From CAYYAQ01 sp964469555 (GTDB lineage: Bacteria > Planctomycetota > UBA1135 > UBA2386): a DNA stretch of 23,677 nt. Within the stretch, counting starts at the first letter, position 1. Each line of letters opens with the position of its first letter. The position numbers and the translations under genes are program-made. Location: contig CAYYAQ010000079.1 in NCBI GenBank assembly GCA_964469555.1, positions 1 to 23,677 on the forward strand, given 5' to 3'. The notes under the pieces are model-generated. The model was not told the origin of the DNA, ran no database searches, and saw nothing but the letters and a program-made list of their open reading frames with translations. Below are positions 7,888 to 14,614 of the stretch, piece by piece.

Positions 7888-8239
7888 CCAAATGTTCGGG
7901 ATCGACGTGTTGGTGTGCGGGGCGACGGAAGGTGATGACGTTCTTGACGGATCCGCGAGCCGTGCGCGGGATCCTCGAGCACTTGGGCTTGCCGACGGAG
8001 TAGCCGGCGGTCGCGCCGGCGCGGTCACCGCCTCGGCGGGAGTTGTCGTATCGATGAGCCGGGTTGCGGTCGGGTGAACGTTTCCGACGGGGTGCGTCGT
8101 GTCGACGCTGAGGGCGGTGGGGGTTGAACGGGTAGGATGTCAGTATTGTGCGAGCTACGGAGGGACGTTAGAAGGTGAGGGGGGCGAGGTTCGGTTCCGG
8201 GCCTAGTCGACGGAGTCGCAGCCTGTATCGGTTATCCTC
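7888..8239 (+). mobile_element. IS91-family right-end relic, copy 1
   Basis: Bases 7888-8057 encode, across one frameshift and one stop, the tail of an IS91-family transposase. FGIDVLVC is in one frame (7894-7917). From 7932 a second frame reads KVMTFLTDPRAV-type sequence, then RGILEHLGLPTE, a TAG at 8001, a Pro/Ala/Arg tail and the final TGA at 8055. The zinc-finger-like CxxCGGR segment between them is damaged. About 180 bases of noncoding sequence follow and match copy 2 closely, ending TGTATCGGTTATCCTC. This should be the oriIS side of the element. Copy 1 keeps a 42-base piece (8001-8042) that copy 2 lacks. The four bases at 8239-8242 are CTTG, one of the tetranucleotides reported next to IS91 insertions, but the other copies do not share this. 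Confidence 0.72.
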
Positions 8240-8281
8240 TTGTAGTGTGCCCATTTTGTTGCCGGGCATGATGCCTCTGCC

Positions 8282-9976
8282 ATGGACCCCAGCCCGACCC
8301 CAGAATCCGAACTCCAGCACCTCCTGGAGAGCGTCGATGACCGTGGTGAGGCTTTGAGGGTGCTCTCGGCGTTCGCGATCTCGATGCTGCGGCAGAACAC
8401 TCTCGAGGAGGTCCTCTGGGACATTGTAGAGAACGTCGGGCGCTTGCTCGGCTTCGAGGACTGCATCCTCTACCTCCGAGAGCCCCACGGCCTCGTGCAG
8501 CGCGCGGCCTACGGTGTGAAGGACGCCGGTCGGCACGAGATCCTCACGCCGATCGTCCTCGCCGTGGGCGATGGCATCGTCGGAACCGTCGCAGCTTCCG
8601 GCGAGATCAGCTACGTGCGCGATGTGGCAGCAGATCCGAAGTACATCCCCGACCAGTTTTCGGGAAGAAGTGAGCTTGCCGTGCCCATCTGCTACGAGGG
8701 AAGCGTGATCGGCGTGCTCGATAGCGAGTGTTCGCGAGTCGGCGGATTCAGCGACACGGATCGGGCACTGTTCGCGGCCGTCGCCGCCATCGCTGCGCCT
8801 CGCATCGTCGCGGGCCTCTCGCATCGCGAACGCCTGCTTGCGGAGAGGGCTCTCGCCGAGGAGCACAATCGTCAGAGCGAGGAGCGGCACCGGGCGCAGA
8901 GCATCGAGTCTCTCGGCGTCCTGGCTGGGGGCATCGCCCATGACTTCAACAACTTGCTCACCGCCATCATGGGGAACCTGAGCCTCGCGCGCTCTCGCTC
9001 CATCGATCAGGAGAGCGACGAGATGCTCGATGAAGCCGAGCGCGCCTGTGAGCGTGCGCGTAGCCTCACGAAGCAGCTCCTGACCTTCTCGAGCGGCGGC
9101 ATACCAGTCCGCAAGACTGGTAACATGGGCGAGCTATTGCTGGACTCTGTGAACTTAGCCCTGCGCGGCTCGGGCGTCACCGCCGAATTCGAAGTGGCCG
9201 CTGACCTGCCGAGAGTCTCGATGGACTCGGGGCAGATGGCGCAGGTGTTCCACAACCTGATCATCAATGCTGTGCAGGCAATGCCCGATACGGGCCAGAT
9301 TCGCATCTCGGCGAGAACCGATCCCGGCGCCGTAGCCATGGGCGTAGAGATCCGTATCCACGATGCCGGTCCTGGCATTCCCTCCTCCATCCGAGGTCGC
9401 GTGTTCGAGCCCTACTTCACGACGAAGCGATCTGGATCCGGGCTGGGCCTGGCCACATCGCTCTCGATCATTCGCTCGCATGGCGGAATCCTCGAACTGG
9501 ATCCGCTGGTGGAGAATGGCTGCTGCTTTGTGCTCCGCATCCCGGCAGTGCCAGCGCCTGGAGCAGAGAGCGCTCAGGGGCTCCCCAGGCGCGAGGTTTG
9601 CGCCAGGGTGCTGGTGCTCGATGATGAGCCTGCGGTCGGCGCCGTCATCTGCCGCATGCTCGAGACGCTGGGGCACACGGTGGAACTCGTCGAGGATGGT
9701 GCGGCCTGCATCACGAGCTACGTCGATGCTCGAAATGAGACTCGCCCTTTCGACCTCATCATCATGGACCTCACCATCCCCGGCAAGATGGGTGGTCGCG
9801 AGGCGATCCGTCGACTGCTCGCTCTCGATGATCACGTCCAGGCCATCGCGGCCAGCGGCTACTCGGAGGACCCGGTGCTGGCGGATCCGCAGCGATTCGG
9901 ATTCGTTGGCCGACTGCAGAAGCCGTTTCAGTTGCGGGAACTCGACGAGCAGATTCGCTTGGCCCTCGGTTCCTGA
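8282..9976 (+). CDS. soluble GAF-histidine kinase-receiver hybrid (second)
   Basis: A 564-residue cytoplasmic hybrid kinase. The GAF domain (about 25-175) includes the usual GDGIVGTVAASGE and VPICYEGSVIGVLD strands. A short coiled coil (180-207) leads to the H-box GGIAHDFNNLL with His220, the version usual in hybrid kinases with soluble sensors. The N-box HNLIINAVQAM carries Asn325 and Asn329, DAGPGI carries Asp361, and GSGLGLA (385-391) is the ATP lid. The receiver (about 441-562) has LDDEP, Asp496 in IIMDLTIPG and Lys547 in LQKPF. All phosphotransfer residues are present. It shares domain order with the kinase at 3195 but differs throughout in sequence, so it is not a recent duplicate. It is bracketed by IS91-type relics 42 bases before its ATG and 61 bases after its stop. 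No clear ribosome site precedes the ATG. Confidence 0.87.
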   Translation: MDPSPTPESELQHLLESVDDRGEALRVLSAFAISMLRQNTLEEVLWDIVENVGRLLGFEDCILYLREPHGLVQRAAYGVKDAGRHEILTPIVLAVGDGIVGTVAASGEISYVRDVAADPKYIPDQFSGRSELAVPICYEGSVIGVLDSECSRVGGFSDTDRALFAAVAAIAAPRIVAGLSHRERLLAERALAEEHNRQSEERHRAQSIESLGVLAGGIAHDFNNLLTAIMGNLSLARSRSIDQESDEMLDEAERACERARSLTKQLLTFSSGGIPVRKTGNMGELLLDSVNLALRGSGVTAEFEVAADLPRVSMDSGQMAQVFHNLIINAVQAMPDTGQIRISARTDPGAVAMGVEIRIHDAGPGIPSSIRGRVFEPYFTTKRSGSGLGLATSLSIIRSHGGILELDPLVENGCCFVLRIPAVPAPGAESAQGLPRREVCARVLVLDDEPAVGAVICRMLETLGHTVELVEDGAACITSYVDARNETRPFDLIIMDLTIPGKMGGREAIRRLLALDDHVQAIAASGYSEDPVLADPQRFGFVGRLQKPFQLRELDEQIRLALGS

Positions 9977-10337
9977 CACGCGACTGAGGACGCGAGTGCG
10001 TGAGCCATCTGACTGCGCACGCGGCGACGTGACTCCTCGTGCGCGGGTTCCTTGAGCACTTGGGCTTGCCAACGGAGTTGCCGTATCGATGAGCCGGGTT
10101 GCGGTCGGGTGAAGGTTCCCGAGGGGGTGCGTCGTGTCGATGCTGAGCGCGGTGGGGGGGTGAACGGGTATGTCCGTGTTGTGCGATCTACGGAAGGACG
10201 TTCAAAGGTGAGGGGGCGAGGTTCGGTGCCGGGCCTGGTCGACGGAATTGCAGCCTGTATCGCTTATCCTCCAACGGGAAGAGAGAGGACGAACCCGGCG
10301 ATGTGCCACCGCAGCGTGGTGCGGGAGGGCTCCCGTT
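9977..10337. other. convergent intergenic region, mostly IS91 relic
   Basis: This 361-base gap between the second hybrid kinase (plus) and the large secreted protein gene (minus) is filled mainly by IS91 relic copy 2 (10038-10272). A CGGGAG/CTCCCG hairpin at 10322-10335 sits directly after the minus-strand stop and may help end that transcript. No gene is seen. Confidence 0.5.
10038..10272 (+). mobile_element. IS91-family right-end relic, copy 2
   Basis: From 10039 the frame reads VRGFLEHLGLPTELPYR and stops at TGA 10090-10092, the exact C-terminal wording of copy 1 without its 14-codon Pro/Ala/Arg insert. The next 180 bases align along their length with copy 1 (for example CGATGAGCCGGGTTGCGGTC and the end GCAGCCTGTATCG). 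The upstream parts of the transposase are absent. It is in direct orientation to copy 1 and begins 61 bases after the hybrid kinase stop. Only scattered differences separate the copies, so both are related but not recent duplicates. Confidence 0.72.
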
Positions 10338-12914
10338 TCACTTGTCCTTGTCTTTCTCCTTGGCCATTTCGATGTGCTCGTTGAGGGCTTCCAGCATGCC
10401 CTCATCGAACTCGAGGTCGAACGCTTGCACACCCTTCGCGTTCTTCTTGACCTCGACGTCGAAGGTCAAGTTGGCCTGGAGGTTGCGGGAGCGATTCGAG
10501 CTCTCGGCGAGTTGCGGGTGGAGAGTCACTCGGTACTTGCCCGACCAGGCGAAAGCCATCTCGAACTCGCCACTCTCATCCACGTACACAGAACTCCGAT
10601 CCATGCCGGGGTACATGCCCCACGCGGTTCGGTCCGCGCCCATCACTGTGGCGGATGCAGTGAGCCGAAGATCATCCGGCAGCTTCGGCATCTTCTTGAC
10701 CTTGAACTTTCCCCGCCATCCCGGCTTCAGCGTGACGGTCAGATCCTCTTTCTGGTTCTCGAAAGTCTGAACCTGAAACAGTCCATTGCGAGCGATGATC
10801 GACAAGTTCGTGCCCTCGAGTGGAACACACAGGTCGAGGACACCGCGCACGTTGGTCCACCTTCCGCTCCAGGTCTGCGCGCGCCCGCCATTGAGTTTGA
10901 TCTGCCACACCGTCGTTCGAGGGGCGGGTGTCTTGTCCGGTTGCAAGACAGTGATCTTGATCATCCGACAGTACTTGGAGAGGTCGATCCCCTGCAGCCG
11001 CGGATCCTTGCACGCCTTCCCTTCCTCCACCTTGATGTTCTTCACGGTCAGGAAGGGTGTCTGCCCGCTGGGCACCTTGAACGCGAGGTTGTATTCCCCA
11101 GGAGGACACTGCCTCAACTCGAACATGCCGCCGTCCTTGGATTGCACCCAGAGGTTGTTGACGCGGGTGCCGTGCTTGTCCTGGATCTCGATCTGTCCTG
11201 GGTAGCGCGAGTTCTCGGGCAAGCCCTTGAACGACCCACTCAACTTCGACGTCATCCCCACCACGACCTTGTGGTTTTTCTCGCCGAGATCCGCGTCCTT
11301 GCCGGAGATGATGTAGTAGCCATCGGAGCTGCTGAACTGACTGCCGAGGCTGAGAGTGACATTGATCGGATCGGCATCGAACTCACGGAATTCGAATCTC
11401 CCGTCCTTGTCGGTCACCATGCGATGGGAGTGGAACTTGGAGTCTCCTGAACTGCTGGACGATCCGCGACCCAGCACGCGATAGCTGTTTGGAACGGACA
11501 CGGAGACACCCTTCACGGGTTTGCCGGTCTTGTCCACAACTTGTCCCGCGACCAACAGCTTCTCATCGACGAGCTTCAGGTCGCCCAGGTTCGGCTTCTT
11601 CGCGATTTTCTCGAGGGAGACCTGCGCAGCTCCGCGATAGACGAGCTTACGGCCCTTCGCGCGACGCGTAATGGTCAGGTATCCGTCCTCGTTGCCCACG
11701 AACTCCTCCATGACCGTGAGCGTGCAGACACCGTTCTTGCCGGTCTGCTCTGCACGGGCGCGGAAGTTGTTTGGTATCGCGAAGATCACGCCGATCGTCT
11801 CGTTGGCGACGGGCTGTTCGTTCTGGTCCACAAGCCGGAAGGTGACGGTCGTCGGAGCCGTCACGCCGGAGAGCGTGACCACGCGCATGTCCATCGGGTG
11901 ACGCGGACCGTCACCCCGAACCCGCTGCGGTCGACTCATTCCCTTGAGACTGCAGTGCACCTCGAACTTCAGCCCGACTTCCACGATGGGGAAGGTCACG
12001 TAGTCGCCCTTCTTGACGGTGATAGTGAAGCTGTGGCGCTGGTCATCGAAGGACCTCGTCTGCAGGGTCACCGACTGGACATCCATCACCGGTCGCTTCT
12101 TGTCGTCCACGACGTATACGCGCACCATCCCGAACGGCGGCAACTTGAACCGGATCGGGTTCTCGGGATCGTTGGCGAACGTCTTCGGGTCCAGCTTCAC
12201 CGCGAGCCGTTTTTTCGTCGGGATGTATACCTCGACGTACGGGCTCATGTTTCCGCCGTGGTTATCGTCCAGGGGATCCAGCCGAACATGACCACCAGCG
12301 CCCGTCTTCTTGTTCCTGCCCCACGATGACGAGCCATACTCGCTGCGCCAGATAACTCGCACCGGGACGCCAGAGACCGGTCGGCCACGGTCGTTGACAA
12401 CGATCACGTCGATGCCCGGCTTCGGCTTGAGGGTCATCCGAATCTGCCGTGGCTCTCGCCCGGAGCGCAGGAACACGTTCGTCGCGGCGACCGTCTTCCC
12501 GCGTATCGCAACCACGATCCCACGCGAGACCCTTGCGAATTTGGTCTCACCGTTCTCGTCGGTAACGTATCGCTTGCCGTGGAGAGCGACGAGTGCGAGC
12601 TGTCCCGCTTCCGCGTCCCCGTGGTATTTGAGGCTCGCGGCTGTACTGATCGCGCGACGCCGGGTCCTGCCAACCGCCCTCGTGTCCACGACGACAATGG
12701 ACGCGCCGGCAAGTGGTTTGCCCTTTCCGTCGAGGACGAGGACCGGGTGGCCATCCGCCACCGCGGCATTCAACTCGAGTTTGGCCACCGCGGCGTAGGG
12801 ATCCCGGGGAACCTGGACCTTGTCCTGCGCGCGAGCCAGCGAAGGAAAGGCGGTCGCACCGAGGATCAGTGCAGTCAGGACAGAGGCGGAGCCGGGGCGT
12901 GATTTTCGTTTCAT
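10338..12914 (-). CDS. large secreted protein with carboxypeptidase-regulatory-like repeats
   Basis: An 858-residue exported protein. Residues 1-29 are a signal peptide (basic start, hydrophobic core, LARA before Gln30). The body is a series of beta-sandwich units recognisable by the phrase D-x-x-G/K-x-P-V/L-x-G/N followed by a strand: near 61-75, 174-188, 269-280, 361-374, 458-475 and 576-590. The clearest is VAGQVVDKTGKPVKGVSVSV with VTDKDGRFEFREF, a textbook CarboxypepD_reg-like fold. A second clear unit has KDGGMFELRQCPPGEYNLAF. No protease or other catalytic domain is seen, so this is probably a cell-surface or periplasmic binding or scaffold protein. The extreme C-terminus is an acidic/basic helix ending EKDKDK. 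No Shine-Dalgarno sequence precedes the ATG. The function is unknown; the fold call is well supported. Confidence 0.82.
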   Translation of the reverse strand: MKRKSRPGSASVLTALILGATAFPSLARAQDKVQVPRDPYAAVAKLELNAAVADGHPVLVLDGKGKPLAGASIVVVDTRAVGRTRRRAISTAASLKYHGDAEAGQLALVALHGKRYVTDENGETKFARVSRGIVVAIRGKTVAATNVFLRSGREPRQIRMTLKPKPGIDVIVVNDRGRPVSGVPVRVIWRSEYGSSSWGRNKKTGAGGHVRLDPLDDNHGGNMSPYVEVYIPTKKRLAVKLDPKTFANDPENPIRFKLPPFGMVRVYVVDDKKRPVMDVQSVTLQTRSFDDQRHSFTITVKKGDYVTFPIVEVGLKFEVHCSLKGMSRPQRVRGDGPRHPMDMRVVTLSGVTAPTTVTFRLVDQNEQPVANETIGVIFAIPNNFRARAEQTGKNGVCTLTVMEEFVGNEDGYLTITRRAKGRKLVYRGAAQVSLEKIAKKPNLGDLKLVDEKLLVAGQVVDKTGKPVKGVSVSVPNSYRVLGRGSSSSSGDSKFHSHRMVTDKDGRFEFREFDADPINVTLSLGSQFSSSDGYYIISGKDADLGEKNHKVVVGMTSKLSGSFKGLPENSRYPGQIEIQDKHGTRVNNLWVQSKDGGMFELRQCPPGEYNLAFKVPSGQTPFLTVKNIKVEEGKACKDPRLQGIDLSKYCRMIKITVLQPDKTPAPRTTVWQIKLNGGRAQTWSGRWTNVRGVLDLCVPLEGTNLSIIARNGLFQVQTFENQKEDLTVTLKPGWRGKFKVKKMPKLPDDLRLTASATVMGADRTAWGMYPGMDRSSVYVDESGEFEMAFAWSGKYRVTLHPQLAESSNRSRNLQANLTFDVEVKKNAKGVQAFDLEFDEGMLEALNEHIEMAKEKDKDK

Positions 12915-13013
12915 GGGGAGATGAGAGGTTAGAGGGTGGCGAAGATCACCGCTAGCGGCGCGCCACCAGAGTTCGCTTCCCGCGCGGTACGCACCTATCC
13001 GACTCCCACTGGT

Positions 13014-13180
13014 CTATTTAGTACTGAAATCAAACAGGAGGCGCGGCAGGAATCGATTCATCGCAAACGACTCTTCGCCGTCGCCCTGCCGCGGCATCAG
13101 GCCATCCACGAAGCCCCGGCGCTGGAACGGAGCGAGCAGCTCCGGGCGGTTGCTGATGATGTGAATCGGGACGTCGCAAG
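13014..13180 (-). pseudogene. truncated C-terminal gene fragment of unknown family
   Basis: About 54 codons on the minus strand read as ordinary protein (DVPIHIISNRPELLAPFQRR, then GFVDGLMPRQ and MNRFLPRLLFDF) ending in a proper stop at 13014. Their start is missing: going upstream, the frame runs straight into repeat copy 3 at 13183-13237. It looks like the C-terminal end of a gene cut at the repeat boundary. The segment PELLAPFQRRGFVDG is faintly like the last strand-helix of GNAT acetyltransferases (a Y/F-x-R-x-GF pattern), but that is only a guess. Confidence 0.4.
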
Positions 13181-13182
13181 AC

Positions 13183-13237
13183 CCGGTTCGGTTCCGGGCC
13201 TGGTCGACGGATTTGTAGCCTGTATCGCTTGTCCTCC
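13183..13237 (+). repeat. IS91-type terminal repeat, copy 3 (end core only)
   Basis: This carries only the last ~55 bases of the relic ends seen in copies 1 and 2: GGTTCGGTTCCGGGCCTGGT followed by CGACGGAtTtGTAGCCTGTA and TCGCTTGTCCTC. It differs from each of the others at only a few positions and has the same orientation. No transposase codons precede it. CCCGG/CCGGG can form a small hairpin around TTCGGTT at its left edge. Confidence 0.65.
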
Positions 13238-13482
13238 GGAGACGTGGGACGCAAACGGCGCTCAGCACACTCCGCGCAACCCATGCATCGATGCGGTCAC
13301 AAGATGGACGGCGAATGGGAGCCGTGTCGGGTCTTACTGCGGATCGTCTCCGTGATTTGCGTTTTCCTGGCGGTGACCACGATTAGCTATATTTGGCGCA
13401 CGCCTACCGCTACCGTATAGGGTGCAGGGTCGAATCCTCTGCCCACACCTCACTCCACACCTCAACCCCACCAAGGGAAACC

Positions 13483-14403
13483 ATGAATAAGATCCTATTC
13501 AGCGTATCAATGGGCCTGCTCGCAGGTGTCTGCGTAGCACAAATCCCGATGTCCAAGTTCGTCAGCACGTTCTCGAGTGCGACGCGCGTCCGCGGCTTCT
13601 ACTTCCAGTGTCCCAACGCCTTCATCGTCACGCACCTGCAGGTGCCGGACGAAAGCAGCCAAGGCACCTACCAGGTCGCCCTCTACAAGATGACCGCCGC
13701 ACCGCCCGCGTATTCGGGGAGCCGAGCCGAAACAGCTGTCGCGTTCGCCACTGGCGTCAAGAGCGGCGACAAGTACGCACTGAAGGTCCCAGTCTTGTAC
13801 ACGAAGGGCGAATGGTTCGGAGTCCTCGGATCATGTGGAGCCGCGTCGGCCAATTCCTACGGCGGAGCGAACGTTCCCAGCACTGTCCTCGGCGCCGCCG
13901 TCACACTCGAACGTTTCTTGACCCAGACACCTCTCGGAACCACCGGCAACGTCGCCGTATCCACCGAAAACGCGGGCCCGATCGCCCGTGTGCGGGTGTA
14001 CATCGGAGGCGGAGGTTCCAGTGGCACCACTGGCTGTGCAGCCTCCAACGGGACGCCAAGACTGATGCTCTGCGACACCAACCCGGCGCTCATTGGCAAG
14101 AGCCTCGGACTCAACATGAACTCCGGCGGGGCAACGAACTCCGGTGGGGTTCTCGCCGTAGGCGGGGGGAAGGTGAACATTGTCGTCGGGGGCTTTGGCC
14201 GGCTGTGCGTCAATCCCATTCTCTTATTCCTCCCCTATGGAGCAGGAGCCATCGCTGCCGGACCTGCGGGGACGGACCAGCTGTATCCAATCCCGAACGA
14301 CAACTCGCTGATCGGGGTAAGCCTGCCTTTCCAGGGAGCCCTCAGGACCACGACGGGCGGCATCCCGCTCACGAATGGTTTCGAGATCACCGTCGGCAAG
14401 TAG
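13483..14403 (+). CDS. small secreted protein of unknown function
   Basis: A 306-residue exported protein. MNKILFSVSMGLLAGVCVAQ is a signal peptide with cleavage expected before Gln20. The start at 13483 is preferred over an upstream in-frame ATG at 13393 because of this signal and AAGGGA just upstream. The mature part has two halves. Residues about 25-180 are a beta-rich domain (GFYFQCPNAFIVTHLQVP..., VRVYIGGGG). Residues about 185-306 open with TGCAASNGTPRLMLCDTNP and continue with Gly/Asn/Leu-rich strands (IGKSLGLNMNSGG, LYPIPNDNSLIGVSLPFQGA). The second half resembles a C-terminal beta module common in planctomycete secreted proteins. No enzyme motif is seen. The gene stands alone and is closed by a strong terminator hairpin. 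Confidence 0.75.
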   Translation: MNKILFSVSMGLLAGVCVAQIPMSKFVSTFSSATRVRGFYFQCPNAFIVTHLQVPDESSQGTYQVALYKMTAAPPAYSGSRAETAVAFATGVKSGDKYALKVPVLYTKGEWFGVLGSCGAASANSYGGANVPSTVLGAAVTLERFLTQTPLGTTGNVAVSTENAGPIARVRVYIGGGGSSGTTGCAASNGTPRLMLCDTNPALIGKSLGLNMNSGGATNSGGVLAVGGGKVNIVVGGFGRLCVNPILLFLPYGAGAIAAGPAGTDQLYPIPNDNSLIGVSLPFQGALRTTTGGIPLTNGFEITVGK

Positions 14404-14424
14404 CACCGAAAGAATCGAAGCAAC

Positions 14425-14441
14425 GCGGATCCTCGATCCGC
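14425..14441 (+). terminator. small hairpin after the secreted protein gene
   Basis: GCGGATC (14425-14431) and GATCCGC (14435-14441) form a seven-pair stem with loop CTC, 22 bases after the stop. It precedes the much stronger hairpin at 14455-14489 and may assist it. Confidence 0.35.
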
Positions 14442-14454
14442 CTTGTCCGAAACG

Positions 14455-14489
14455 CAACGGCGGCGGGTCACCATGACCCGCCGCCGTTG
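14455..14489 (+). terminator. strong intrinsic terminator hairpin
   Basis: CAACGGCGGCGGGTCA (14455-14470) and TGACCCGCCGCCGTTG (14474-14489) are perfect complements: a 16-pair GC-rich stem with a three-base loop, CCA, followed by TTCTT. It lies 51 bases after the stop of the secreted protein gene. The T-run is short, so termination strength is likely but not certain. It could also act on the opposite strand. Confidence 0.75.
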
Positions 14490-14614
14490 TTCTTGGAGCT
14501 GACACCGCGCCGTCGGAACGACTGCGACATTGGGGTTCGACGTGCTATCTTTGATTCGCACGCTGTCCTGCCAACGCCATCATCTGGCGCCGTCTCCCGG
14601 ATCGGCGCACTCCC

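Larger units (their letters stand above)
12915..13482. other. divergent intergenic region with gene fragment and repeat
   Basis: This 568-base gap separates two divergent secreted-protein genes, whose promoters must lie here. It contains a protein-like fragment on the minus strand (13014-13180), IS91-type repeat copy 3 (13183-13237) and a T-arm-like sequence near 13420-13450 that is not part of a complete tRNA. I see no convincing promoter boxes. Confidence 0.45.

Noticed and set aside
7961..10272. Integron attC sites flanking the kinase gene
   Set aside because: The gene-plus-repeat layout suggested cassettes, but I find no paired RYYYAAC / GTTRRRY core sites with inverted arms, and the repeats begin inside transposase codons, which IS91 relics explain better.
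10248..11450. 400-codon plus-strand frame over the secreted protein gene
   Set aside because: It is antisense to a protein with a signal peptide and clear repeat folds, and begins inside the IS91 relic.
13418..13450. tRNA gene or tRNA 3' end
   Set aside because: GCAGGGTCGAATCCTCTGCC looks like a T-arm, but the stem mispairs, the loop lacks the usual TTC, and no anticodon arm or matching acceptor strand is found upstream.
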